From: Metabacillus sp. B2-18
Lineage (GTDB): Bacteria > Bacillota > Bacilli > Bacillales > Bacillaceae
NCBI RefSeq assembly: GCF_021117275.1
Contig: NZ_CP088245.1
Location: forward strand, 1,401,501-1,465,500
Length of the DNA: 64,000 nt
Reading direction: 5' to 3'
The position numbers and the translations under genes are program-made. The notes under the pieces were generated by a model. That model saw nothing but the letters and a program-made list of their open reading frames with translations, was not told the DNA's origin and made no database searches. Shown piece after piece: positions 53,795 to 62,654 of this stretch. The first letter of the stretch is position 1, and every line of letters starts with the position of its first letter.

Positions 53795-53956
53795 TTAATA
53801 TTTTTTTGTTGAGATTGGTAGAGGCATTGGACGGGATTCGATTTCGTTCAGTAATAAATGAATAAATTCATCTGATGCCTTTAACTTGATAGCATCCTTA
53901 TATGCTTTATAAAGTGTTAAGTTTGAGATTAATTGAAGGGTTGTCTTTTTTTGCAT
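53795..53956 (-). CDS. Sda-like sporulation kinase inhibitor
   Basis: From the ATG at 53956, behind AAGGAG, this encodes 53 residues: LISNLTLYKAYKDAIKLKASDEFIHLLLNEIESR follows the Sda pattern LSxxxLxxxYxxAxxxxLDxxFIxLLxxEIxRR. Sda is a helical hairpin that blocks sporulation histidine kinases when DNA replication is impaired. Divergent extra Sda-like peptides are common in Bacillus, so the exact target is uncertain. Confidence 0.65.
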   Translation of the reverse strand: MQKKTTLQLISNLTLYKAYKDAIKLKASDEFIHLLLNEIESRPMPLPISTKKY

Positions 53957-54094
53957 TTTTTGAAACTCCTTGAATATTTTTGATTGCAAAATTTATTGTA
54001 GCCAATTTCAAAAAGAATGATAAGGGTTTCGACGATCATTCTTATATTTTGACAAGAAGATTCTTGTTTTAGAGAGGATGATGAAGGGAACTTA

Positions 54095-54316
54095 TTAGCT
54101 ATTTTCGTAAGGTATAAGATCATCAATTTCATTCAATTCAAGACTGCATACAGATTTTGTATCAACATTATAAAATAAAAGTTGAGTTCTATCTGGTGAT
54201 AAATGAATAACACGACCAGAAAATGAGGTTCTCCCTATTTTCGTTTTTGTATATGCCACTCGAAGAAGGGTATGCATTTCTTGCCATTTTTCAACTTTTG
54301 AAAAGAATTTTTCCAT
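54095..54316 (-). CDS. Small protein, 73 residues, possibly YolD-like
   Basis: The protein begins MEKFFSKVEKWQEMHTLLR and has a beta-rich second half, RTSFSGRVIHLSPDRTQLLFYNVD, ending NEIDDLIPYE. This slightly resembles YolD-like small proteins, but I am not sure. The ATG lies after AAAGGA with a longish spacer. Confidence 0.5.
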   Translation of the reverse strand: MEKFFSKVEKWQEMHTLLRVAYTKTKIGRTSFSGRVIHLSPDRTQLLFYNVDTKSVCSLELNEIDDLIPYENS

Positions 54317-54431
54317 AATAAATAGTCCTTTCTAAGGATAATCATAATGATGTGATAAATAAAATATTTCCGAAATAATTGAGAAATATAAAGGATAAAA
54401 TAAATAATAGTGAAAATAAGGTGGTGTAAAG

Positions 54432-54695
54432 ATGAAAATAGAAGGTACAATTATTTCTGGAGAGTTTGATTTTTCCATGAATGAATTTTCAATACATACT
54501 GTAAAGCGTTTTCATACAGAATCTACTCTAAAAGAAAGGCAAATATCAATGCTCTATGAATATCTAACAAAGCATAAAGATGATGATGGTGGGCAATTTG
54601 TAACATTATACGATCAATTACCGGTACACTTAACAGGAAAGGAAATGAATGATTTAATAGAAGATCTACGAAAGGTTAAATCATTATATGAGTAA
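54432..54695 (+). CDS. Small protein of unknown function, 87 residues
   Basis: No family recognised. The protein is acidic with likely helices in the second half (KERQISMLYEYLTKHK and KEMNDLIEDLRKV). It follows a weak AAGGTGG site and is followed by a terminator, which supports expression. Confidence 0.5.
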   Translation: MKIEGTIISGEFDFSMNEFSIHTVKRFHTESTLKERQISMLYEYLTKHKDDDGGQFVTLYDQLPVHLTGKEMNDLIEDLRKVKSLYE

Positions 54696-54742
54696 ATTTT
54701 ATCAGAAATAATATGTTTAGACTAGTAACTTAAAGAATTTTT

Positions 54743-54775
54743 AAAAACCACATATTTTTTGTTTGTGGTTTTTTA
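54743..54775 (+). terminator. Rho-independent terminator
   Basis: AAAAACCACA pairs with TGTGGTTTTT, followed by T residues. Confidence 0.8.
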
Positions 54776-54929
54776 TTATGCTTTGTAAAATACATTAGTA
54801 TACATTTACACACTTAGTGAAAGTAAAGTATGTACTTGTAAAATATTGCTTGTTATTTAATAATGTGGATAGTATCATCCATGAGTGCGTTTTATGAATT
54901 CATAGATTGATTGAAAAGAGGTTTAAGAA

Positions 54930-55805
54930 ATGAACTTAAGAGTATCTGCAGTACAATATCACCTTCACACGATTCATTCGTTTGAGGAGTTTGCAAGTCA
55001 AGTCAAACACTATGTTAAAACAGCTGAAGAATTTGGTTCAGATTTTATTTTGTTTCCTGAGTTTTTTACCACACAATTATTATCCATTGGGGATGAACAA
55101 GGTAATGCATTACCTATTTATCGTTTACCCGATTTTACTGAAAAATATAGATCCCTATTTATTGAACTTGCCATGAGTACAGGAATGCATATTATTGGTG
55201 GAACTCATGTCATAGAAAAAGAAGGTAAGTTATATAATGTGGCACATCTTTTTTATCCAGATGGTCGAGTAGCTGAACAAGCAAAGCTGCATATTACACC
55301 TACCGAAGTAGAAGAGTGGAATATGAGTGCAGGTGATAGTCTGCAAGTATTTGTAACAGAAAAAGGGACAATAGCCATGCTAACTTGTTATGATATTGAG
55401 TTTCCTGAAATTGTTCGAATGGCAAAGGCAAAGGGGGCAGATGTAATCTTTTGTCCTTCTTGTACAGATGATCGTCATGGTTTCCATCGTGTTCGTTACA
55501 CAAGCCATGCTAGAGCAATTGAAAATCAAGTATACGTTGTCACTACTGGTACAGTTGGATCTCTTCAAACAGTTGATTTTATGAGAGGAAACTTCGGGCA
55601 AGCGGCTGTTATTACTCCGAATGATGTTCCTTTCCCGCCAAAAGGAATTATGGTTGAAGGTGAAATTAATCAAGATATGATTGTAACAGCAGATTTGAAT
55701 TTAGAGCTTCTGTATAAAGTACGCCTCACAGGCTCTGTTACTACATGGAGAGATCGTCGTACGGATCTTTATCCTGATTGGGAACCAGAAAAAATAACGT
55801 ATTAA
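54930..55805 (+). CDS. Carbon-nitrogen hydrolase (nitrilase superfamily)
   Basis: The 291-residue protein has the Glu-Lys-Cys triad: Glu44 (FPEFFT), Lys119 (KLHITP) and Cys153 (LTCYDIEFPE). It resembles the nitrilase domain of B. subtilis YhcX, in which an acetyltransferase domain is fused to the same kind of hydrolase. Here two separate GNAT genes follow at 14- and 20-bp spacing, suggesting an unfused version of the same system. The substrate is an unknown amide or nitrile. Confidence 0.88.
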   Translation: MNLRVSAVQYHLHTIHSFEEFASQVKHYVKTAEEFGSDFILFPEFFTTQLLSIGDEQGNALPIYRLPDFTEKYRSLFIELAMSTGMHIIGGTHVIEKEGKLYNVAHLFYPDGRVAEQAKLHITPTEVEEWNMSAGDSLQVFVTEKGTIAMLTCYDIEFPEIVRMAKAKGADVIFCPSCTDDRHGFHRVRYTSHARAIENQVYVVTTGTVGSLQTVDFMRGNFGQAAVITPNDVPFPPKGIMVEGEINQDMIVTADLNLELLYKVRLTGSVTTWRDRRTDLYPDWEPEKITY

Positions 55806-55818
55806 ACAGGAGGTTTCT

Positions 55819-56487
55819 ATGTATCGAAAAGAATTTTATGTTTTCGACCAAGATAAACCAATTAAAGCTGTAATTCGTAACTATGAAAAAAAAGATTTCA
55901 AAAATTTAATCCTAATTCAGCAAGAAAGTTTTCCTCCTCCTTTTCCATCAGAGCTTTGGTGGAATGAAGAGCAATTGGAAAACCACATTGAATTATTTCA
56001 ACAAGGTGCTTTATGTATTGAGATTGAGGGGGAGATGGCAGGATCAATGACTGCATTAATTGTAGATTTTAATCCGGATCATCCTAACCATACATGGGGA
56101 GAAATAACAGATAACGGGTACATCCGTAATCATAGCCCAGAAGGCAACACCTTATATGTTGTCGATATAGGTGTAAGGCCTAAATATAGAAAATTAGGTC
56201 TAGGAAAATGGTTGATGCTGTCAATGTATGAAGTGGTTATTCATTTAGGGTTAGAACGATTGCTTGGTGGTGGACGTATGCCCGGCTATCATAAAAAGTC
56301 TGACGATATGTCACCTGAGCAATATGTAGCAGCTGTTGTAAAAGGAACAATTAAAGATCCTGTTTTAACGTTTTTGTTACGGTGCAGCAGAACACCTATT
56401 GGAGTTGTATCAAACTACTTAGAAGATGAAGAATCATGCCATTATAGCACTCTTATGGAATGGAAGAATCCGTTTCATGTTGAATAA
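55819..56487 (+). CDS. GNAT-family acetyltransferase (first)
   Basis: This 222-residue protein has the acetyl-CoA signature VDIGVRPKYRKLGLGKWLML (about residues 114-133), preceded by YEKKDFKNLILIQQESFPPPFP. The sequence and position after a nitrilase resemble the N-terminal domain of YhcX. Its ribosome binding site is AGGAGG. Confidence 0.85.
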   Translation: MYRKEFYVFDQDKPIKAVIRNYEKKDFKNLILIQQESFPPPFPSELWWNEEQLENHIELFQQGALCIEIEGEMAGSMTALIVDFNPDHPNHTWGEITDNGYIRNHSPEGNTLYVVDIGVRPKYRKLGLGKWLMLSMYEVVIHLGLERLLGGGRMPGYHKKSDDMSPEQYVAAVVKGTIKDPVLTFLLRCSRTPIGVVSNYLEDEESCHYSTLMEWKNPFHVE

Positions 56488-56507
56488 TCATTAAAGGAGA
56501 ATTATTA

Positions 56508-57179
56508 ATGGAGTATAACCGTATAACAAATATTGAAGACCCACAATTTGCACAAATGCATCAACTCATGAAGGAGGTTTTCCCGCCCGAAGAAGTGTTG
56601 GAATTCAATCTTTGGAAAGAGCCTTTAGAAGATCCTGGTATTCGTGTATTTGTTGCTGTTCACGAAGGCAAAGTTGTAGGAGCAACAGAGTATCGATATT
56701 ATGAAGACTATAATGTGGCAATGACTGATTTTACGATTATTGGTCAGGCTGGCCTTGGAGTGGGTCCTTTCTTAGCAAACAATCGATCTCATGATCTGCA
56801 GCAACTAGCTAATGAAAATGGACAAAAACTATCAGGTATGTTCGCGGAAATCTATGATCCTTATCGTGTTGAAGATTTTGAATTTGGCGGTGTAAAACCG
56901 ATGGATCCGTATGTACGTCGAGAAGTATTAGCTCACCTTGGTTATAAACGAATTGATTTTCCTTATGTTCATCCCTCATGGAATAATGATGGAGAGGCTG
57001 TAACAGGTCTTGATCTTTGCTTCTTACCAATGGGAGAAAACACCACAACCATTCAATCTGATTTAGTTGTAAAATTCCTGAAGAGGTATTATACTGTACT
57101 ACCTAACAAGCCTGAAGCATGGCTTAAGATGATCGAAGAACTTGAGTCTAAGGAGCATTTAGCTTTAAAAAATATTTAA
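56508..57179 (+). CDS. GNAT-family acetyltransferase (second)
   Basis: The 223-residue protein has a GNAT-like fold with VFVAVHEGKVVGATEYRYY and GQAGLGVGPFLANNRSHDL in place of the usual CoA-binding loop. It ends the nitrilase operon and is followed by a terminator. It may acetylate the product or partner substrate of the hydrolase. Confidence 0.72.
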   Translation: MEYNRITNIEDPQFAQMHQLMKEVFPPEEVLEFNLWKEPLEDPGIRVFVAVHEGKVVGATEYRYYEDYNVAMTDFTIIGQAGLGVGPFLANNRSHDLQQLANENGQKLSGMFAEIYDPYRVEDFEFGGVKPMDPYVRREVLAHLGYKRIDFPYVHPSWNNDGEAVTGLDLCFLPMGENTTTIQSDLVVKFLKRYYTVLPNKPEAWLKMIEELESKEHLALKNI

Positions 57180-57186
57180 TAATTTC

Positions 57187-57224
57187 AAAAGCCCACTAGC
57201 CCACTTTTTATAGTGGGCTTTTTC
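57187..57224 (+). terminator. Terminator of the nitrilase/GNAT operon
   Basis: AAAAGCCCACTA pairs with TAGTGGGCTTTTT across a 12-nt loop, just after the stop. Confidence 0.9.
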
Positions 57225-57335
57225 TATGAAAATAGTTCGTATATTTATCCTGTCCTTGCAAAAACTTATTATTAAAAGACAGATTTTATCAGGTAGTGTT
57301 TAAATGAAATTTGAAAAAAGGAGGAGAACCTATAA

Positions 57336-57818
57336 TTGCTTAAATATACAAGATCCTTATTGTGTTTAATGATGATTCTTCCCTGGTTTTCTCTGCCATT
57401 TATCGATAAAAAATCATTTAAACGGTATTATCCTGCAAGTATATTTATTTCAATTATTGTATGGCTTGAAAGTTATATTGCAAAAAAAAGAAGATGGTGG
57501 TGGTTCTATGAAAGTATCCATCCTAAAATAAGGGGTGAAACTCCACTCATTTTTGGTCCCTTTTTTATAGGCTCTCTGTGGATCATGAAATTCACTTATG
57601 GAAAATTTTATTTATATCTTTTGATCAATTTGCTTGTTGATTCATTCTTTTCTTATCGGCTAGTAAACTGGTTTCAAAAATTAGGTGTTAGTTCGTTGGT
57701 TCGTATGACTAGATTACAATTGCTCTTCGTTTTTCAATTTAAAGCACTATTGCTGTATGGTTTTCAACTTTTAAAAGAAAAAGGAAATAAAGTAAACCAT
57801 AATAAATCAACAAGTTGA
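57336..57818 (+). CDS. Membrane protein of unknown function, 160 residues
   Basis: The protein has three or four hydrophobic segments (about 5-22, 33-48, 72-88 and 92-108), with a basic-aromatic KKRRWWWFYESIHPK between them and a basic tail. The start is TTG behind AGGAGGAG. I do not recognise a named family. Confidence 0.62.
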   Translation: MLKYTRSLLCLMMILPWFSLPFIDKKSFKRYYPASIFISIIVWLESYIAKKRRWWWFYESIHPKIRGETPLIFGPFFIGSLWIMKFTYGKFYLYLLINLLVDSFFSYRLVNWFQKLGVSSLVRMTRLQLLFVFQFKALLLYGFQLLKEKGNKVNHNKSTS

Positions 57819-57863
57819 ATCATTACATACTTCATATTCGATTAAGAAAGGAGAGAAAAGTGA

Positions 57864-58292
57864 TTGAAAGAGGAAAATGTTATAGATACTTTAAATGAAT
57901 TTTTAAAAGGACAATATATGGGGATTCGTTCTTATGAACATTTCATTGAAAAGCTAGATGATGGATTAATAAAAAAACAATTTCAAACGATGCAACAGGA
58001 GCATAAACAGCATGCCTTACATGTAGCTGAGAGAATTCAAAATCTTGGGGGTACACCTGTAAGTAGTGAGGGAATTGTTGGGTCTGTTCAAGGATTTATC
58101 AGCCAATTCCAAATTCCAGACACAACGGAAGGTATTATTCAAAGTGCAAAAAAAGGTGAAAGCTATTATGGAATTGGTATGTCAGAGGAAATTGTAAGGG
58201 GAGATTTAGACGAAGAAAGTCGACAACTTATCGAACAGATATTGGATAAAGATCGACAACATGTACAGATTTTAAAAGATATGCTTCACTAA
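57864..58292 (+). CDS. Ferritin-like four-helix-bundle protein (DUF2383/PA2169 type)
   Basis: The 142-residue protein is almost wholly helical: NEFLKGQYMGIRSYEHFIEKL, QQEHKQHALHVAERIQNLGG, GESYYGIGMSEEIVRG and ILDKDRQHVQILKDML. The E/H spacing resembles ferritin-like DUF2383 proteins, whose function is unknown. The start is TTG behind AAAGGAGAG. A terminator follows. Confidence 0.75.
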   Translation: MKEENVIDTLNEFLKGQYMGIRSYEHFIEKLDDGLIKKQFQTMQQEHKQHALHVAERIQNLGGTPVSSEGIVGSVQGFISQFQIPDTTEGIIQSAKKGESYYGIGMSEEIVRGDLDEESRQLIEQILDKDRQHVQILKDMLH

Positions 58293-58297
58293 GAAGA

Positions 58298-58320
58298 GCT
58301 GCCATTAGCTCTTTTTTTTA
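58298..58320 (+). terminator. Rho-independent terminator
   Basis: AGAGCT and AGCTCT pair around GCCATT, followed by TTTTTTT. Confidence 0.85.
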
Positions 58321-58494
58321 TTGCTTTGTTCTAAAAGAAATTTTTCTCCAGCTAATTCCCCCGTCAATATACTACCACTTTTTCATATTTTTCATCTACA
58401 ATAATAAGAACAATTACTAATTAGTCAATACATACATGAATTGATAATGAAATATAGAAACTAAAGATAACCTACATGGTGAAGGAGTTTTATC

Positions 58495-61005
58495 ATGAAT
58501 GACATATTAGCAAGTTATTATACAATGGCAGTAGAGCGTACTAAAACCAAGGCTTTAGAGGATATAGATAAGTATTTAGAAAAGAAGGAAACATTACCTT
58601 CATACGAACAATATGTAAGAGAACGTGGAGAGTATATTGATCAAATTTGGTTAAACTCATGGTTAAATACAACAGCGAGTCATGCAGCGACCTATGAAAA
58701 AAAGGAATTTTTAATAGAAAGAGGATTTGACTTAGAAGGAGTAACTAAAAAGCTAATAAACCAAATGTTTCGAAATGAAATAAGAGATGTAGATCCTTTT
58801 CATGTTCTAAACTGGTTAGACGAAAAGTTCTTGAATCATAGTGATCATTGGAACGAAAGATATGAGCAAGCAAAGGAATTGTACGAAGATCGCCGAAAAA
58901 TGCAGGAGCACCGGGAACTTACCAAAAAATTAATTTTAAAATTTGAATTTTATATAGAAGAACTCCTTAATGAGCACTATGAAGAGTTATATCTTTATGT
59001 TCGCTATTTAGTTGGTTCTCATCTCGCAATTGAAATTGAACAAAAAGGTGTTGTTATTGCTTCAGAAGGTTTAACATTTTCAACATATTTATATGATGAA
59101 GCACATCTAGCTTATAACAGACATCAATATGAAGAAGACATGACAGAAATGTATGAAAGATTAATATCAGGTTATTTGTTTGACTTTGGGCCAAATTGGA
59201 TTAAAGAGCGATTATCTTCAAACCTTTTTGATGAATATAAGCATGTCTTTCACGAGCCTGTACCAGATACATTATTTAAGGAAATAGCCTTTGATTTATT
59301 TATGGAACTTGCAGAAGAGTTTTTCGCTGATTTACTAGAAGAGTTTGTAACAGATTTAACAAAGCTTATTGATACTCCTTTCGATCTTCAAGCACATCAA
59401 AAAATATTTGAACAAGACCTTTTAGAACGGGAACGAAAGGTTGCCCAAGAATTAGAAGAGATTAAACGAAGAAAAGAAGAAGAAGCCAGAATGGTTGAAG
59501 ATATTTTTGGAAGAGAATATAATCCACCAGCTGGTCGAAATATCCAATATATTCTTCATGTTGGAGAAACAAATACAGGGAAAACCTTTCAGGCGATTCA
59601 ACGTATGAAGGACGCAAGTAGTGGAATATACTTAGCTCCCCTTCGATTACTTGCTCTTGAGATATACGAAAAGTTAAATGCCGAGGGTGTTCCATGTTCT
59701 TTGAAAACCGGTGAAGAAGAAAAAACAATTGAAGGTGCTGCTCACATAGCTTGTACTGTTGAAATGTTTTATGAGAAGAATTTTTATGATGTGGTGGTGA
59801 TTGATGAATCACAGATGATTGCTGATAAAGATCGAGGGTTTTCTTGGTATAAAGCTATTACAAAAGCAAATGCAAAAGAAGTTCATATTATTTGCAGCTT
59901 TAATGCAAAACCAATGATTTTACAGCTTCTCGGTGACTCGGATATTGAAATACATGAATATATTAGAGATATCCCTTTAGAAGTTGAACCACAGCTTTTT
60001 CGCCTGAATCAAACGAGAAGAGGAGATGCGTTAGTTTGCTTTTCGAGGAAGAGGGTGCTTGAAACAGCATCTGAGCTGCAAAGAACAGGTCGTCAAGTTA
60101 GTATGATATATGGAAGCATGCCTCCTGAAACAAGAAAAAAACAAATGCAGAGGTTTATTAATGGTGAGACGACGGTTATCGTAGCCACAGATGCTATTGG
60201 CATGGGACTAAATTTACCAATTCGGCGAATTGTCTTTTTAGAAAATGATAAGTTTGACGGTACGAGAAGAAGGTGGCTCACCTCACAAGAAGTAAAACAG
60301 ATTGCCGGTCGTGCCGGCAGGAGGGGAATTTATAATATAGGGAAGGTTGCATTTGTACACAACCCAAAATCAATGGCCCGTCTTCTAGATCAAGAGGATG
60401 AACCACTACAAGGTTTCGCAATTGCCCCGACAACAGGTGTCCTTGACCGCTTTCAAAAATATTCACGAAAGCTTGGTTTGTTTTTCTATTTATGGGATCA
60501 ATTTAAAAGCCCAAAGGGAACAAAAAAAGCTTCCCTGGCAGAAGAAAAGCTATTGTATGAAATGATTGAAGACACCATTATTGAAGCAAAACTATCAATG
60601 GCTGATTTATATGGCTTTTTACATTTACCTTTTTCAACGAATGAACCAACTCTTAGAGCTCAATGGAAACAAAAGCTAGAAGCAATTGTTGATGGAGAGG
60701 ACCTACCAGATCCTTTAATAAAAGATTCAGGTTTAGAAGAACTTGAACTCTCTTATAAATCAATTGGCCTACATTTATTATTTTTATATAAGTTAGGTCG
60801 AAATACTGAAGCTCATTACTGGGAAAGACTACGAGAAGAAATTAGTGACAAAATTCATGAGCAGCTAAAGTCGGGTGTTCAAATAACAAAGAAAGTATGT
60901 AAAGTTTGTGGGAAAAATTTGTCTTATAAATTTAAGTTTCAAATATGTAATGAATGTCACTTTGAACGAAAAGACAGGAAAGAAAAAAAGAATTCCCGTT
61001 ATTAA
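58495..61005 (+). CDS. SUV3-like superfamily 2 RNA helicase
   Basis: This 836-residue protein has a long helical N-terminal region (1-345). Its helicase core has Walker A GETNTGKT (357-364), DESQ (437-440), CSFNAKP, VIVATDAIGMGLNLP and QIAGRAGRRG. The core resembles the SUV3/Ski2-like mitochondrial degradosome helicase, which also uses a DExQ-type box, and many Firmicutes carry such a protein with unknown role. A C-terminal CKVCGKNL...CNECHF pattern is probably a zinc-binding knuckle. The ATG follows GAAGGAG. It is transcribed alone. Confidence 0.87.
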   Translation: MNDILASYYTMAVERTKTKALEDIDKYLEKKETLPSYEQYVRERGEYIDQIWLNSWLNTTASHAATYEKKEFLIERGFDLEGVTKKLINQMFRNEIRDVDPFHVLNWLDEKFLNHSDHWNERYEQAKELYEDRRKMQEHRELTKKLILKFEFYIEELLNEHYEELYLYVRYLVGSHLAIEIEQKGVVIASEGLTFSTYLYDEAHLAYNRHQYEEDMTEMYERLISGYLFDFGPNWIKERLSSNLFDEYKHVFHEPVPDTLFKEIAFDLFMELAEEFFADLLEEFVTDLTKLIDTPFDLQAHQKIFEQDLLERERKVAQELEEIKRRKEEEARMVEDIFGREYNPPAGRNIQYILHVGETNTGKTFQAIQRMKDASSGIYLAPLRLLALEIYEKLNAEGVPCSLKTGEEEKTIEGAAHIACTVEMFYEKNFYDVVVIDESQMIADKDRGFSWYKAITKANAKEVHIICSFNAKPMILQLLGDSDIEIHEYIRDIPLEVEPQLFRLNQTRRGDALVCFSRKRVLETASELQRTGRQVSMIYGSMPPETRKKQMQRFINGETTVIVATDAIGMGLNLPIRRIVFLENDKFDGTRRRWLTSQEVKQIAGRAGRRGIYNIGKVAFVHNPKSMARLLDQEDEPLQGFAIAPTTGVLDRFQKYSRKLGLFFYLWDQFKSPKGTKKASLAEEKLLYEMIEDTIIEAKLSMADLYGFLHLPFSTNEPTLRAQWKQKLEAIVDGEDLPDPLIKDSGLEELELSYKSIGLHLLFLYKLGRNTEAHYWERLREEISDKIHEQLKSGVQITKKVCKVCGKNLSYKFKFQICNECHFERKDRKEKKNSRY

Positions 61006-61010
61006 TGAGA

Positions 61011-61051
61011 AGAGGATAACTAACAGGATATCATCCTAATCGTTATCCTCT
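61011..61051. terminator. Bidirectional terminator between helicase and DUF4097 genes
   Basis: AGAGGATAAC and GTTATCCTCT form a 10-bp stem, with a smaller AGGAT/ATCCT hairpin inside the loop. Confidence 0.75.
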
Positions 61052-61059
61052 ATTTATAT

Positions 61060-61905
61060 TTAGTTTATCTCTACTTTTCCACTTGAAACATCAATGTTGA
61101 CTTGGTGTTTACCAGAACCATATACACCGTACATTCCATCTGAATTTTTTTGTAGATCTTTTAGATCAAAATCAGAAGAAATGTGACCACTACCAATACT
61201 TCCATTAAGAGTAAAGTCTGCATCAGATGGAAGATGGATTGTTGCTAAACCAGAGTTGATTTCAACATCGATCGAATCAATCAGTTTGTTCATTTCTAGG
61301 TTTATTTTCCCAGAGGAAAGATCAGCCTCTACTTTCCCAGTATGTTCTTTAATGGTAAGATTGCCCGAACTCATATCAAAAATCCCAGATTCAGTTGAGA
61401 TAGATGACAGGTTAACATTTCCTGATGATCCGTCAAGCTCCAAAACATTTGCTGTTAACTTACTAATTTGCACATTGCCCGAACTCATGTCGATTGTTAA
61501 AGCATCCAATTTCATCTTTGACTGACCATTGAAAGAAACATTACCTGAGCCACTATCAATAATAAGTTCCTTCTGATAATCCTCTGGAATATATACGGTT
61601 ATTTCAGTCTTATTAAACATAGAAAATATGTGAAACCATTTTTGAGATTTTGATTCTACAGTAATTGTATCTCCATTCTCTGTTACCACTACTTTCCCTT
61701 TTCCTTCTAACTCAGCCCTTACTTGATCTGTATTTTCAGGAATAATTTTCGTGCTAGCTCCAGTAATATCTAATTCAATTTTATCTACTTTATTTGAAAC
61801 CTTTGCTGAAGAACCATTTCCTCCAAAAACAAACCAAGTAGTGTTTGAATGAATGATGAGGAACAAACCTCCGATAAAAAACAAAAGCAAAAATAATTTT
61901 TTCAT
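61060..61905 (-). CDS. DUF4097 membrane-anchored protein (LiaG-like)
   Basis: The 281-residue protein has one N-terminal membrane segment (about 4-22) and an extracellular repetitive beta-helix, with SSGNV/SGSGN repeats every 18-22 residues (DSGSGNVSF, DMSSGNVQI, GSSGNVNL, DMSSGNLTI, DLSSGKINL). This is the DUF4097 pattern of LiaG from the B. subtilis lia envelope-stress operon. No liaFSR genes lie beside it, so the assignment is to the family only. Confidence 0.8.
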   Translation of the reverse strand: MKKLFLLLFFIGGLFLIIHSNTTWFVFGGNGSSAKVSNKVDKIELDITGASTKIIPENTDQVRAELEGKGKVVVTENGDTITVESKSQKWFHIFSMFNKTEITVYIPEDYQKELIIDSGSGNVSFNGQSKMKLDALTIDMSSGNVQISKLTANVLELDGSSGNVNLSSISTESGIFDMSSGNLTIKEHTGKVEADLSSGKINLEMNKLIDSIDVEINSGLATIHLPSDADFTLNGSIGSGHISSDFDLKDLQKNSDGMYGVYGSGKHQVNIDVSSGKVEIN

Positions 61906-62056
61906 ACTGTTAACCTTTCCTTTCGGTACAATTTGTTGTTATCTCTATCATAAGGAAAAGTAAGGAACACAACAATGAACCCTAGCTTTATTTTAACTAG
62001 GGCTTGAGGCGTAGTATATTTATTCTGATCTTTTTCACCACCGTCATGATTTGAAG

Positions 62057-62527
62057 CTATTTATTTTCTTCCTTCCTTTTTAATAAGTTGGAAACATCTT
62101 TTAGATTTTCATCTTCCGCCATCTCAGTTCCAAACGCTAATCTTGAATTCAAAACAGGATTTCTGCTTGCAGAAAAGGATGTGGTGTTTTGACGTTCTCC
62201 AACAAAAAGATGAACAAAGATTTCTGCACCTGTAATGATTACAGCAGAAATGATACTTCCCCATGCTACTTGTAGATAGCTTTCAAAAAGGAAGCTTCCG
62301 AAAACCCAAACACTAAGATACGTAAGTAAAAAATCAGCAATTGCAGCAGCTCTTTTACCTAACTGAGGCAAAATCACTAATTCACCAACGGCGTATGAAA
62401 CAATTGTTACGAATAAACTAAAAGAAACAATATCAACGATTGTGGCATCAAAAAACAAATCAAGGCCAATTCCAAAGGCGATAATGCATGTCACAAATTT
62501 AATTAATAGTATTGTCGCATGATTCAT
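62057..62527 (-). CDS. YndM-like membrane protein (DUF2512)
   Basis: In this 156-residue protein, four hydrophobic segments fill the first 110 residues, followed by a charged cytoplasmic tail ending LLKRKEENK. KFVTCIIAFGIGLDLFFDATIVD and GELVILPQLGKRAAAIADF match the YndM/DUF2512 family. Its function is unknown. Confidence 0.82.
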   Translation of the reverse strand: MNHATILLIKFVTCIIAFGIGLDLFFDATIVDIVSFSLFVTIVSYAVGELVILPQLGKRAAAIADFLLTYLSVWVFGSFLFESYLQVAWGSIISAVIITGAEIFVHLFVGERQNTTSFSASRNPVLNSRLAFGTEMAEDENLKDVSNLLKRKEENK

Positions 62528-62623
62528 GTAAAAACCTCCTCATTGGTTATTTTGGTCAAAACAGAAAAGTTCATGCAGTTCTGTTTACTAAAGAAGGAAT
62601 TTTGGTAGATGTGTAATACATAA

Positions 62624-62651
62624 AAAAGTTGATTCAACTGAATCAACTTTT
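62624..62651 (-). terminator. Terminator of the MFS gene
   Basis: AAAGTTGATTC and GAATCAACTTT form a perfect 11-bp stem with a 4-nt loop; on the minus strand a T-run follows. Confidence 0.9.
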
Positions 62652-62654
62652 CAA

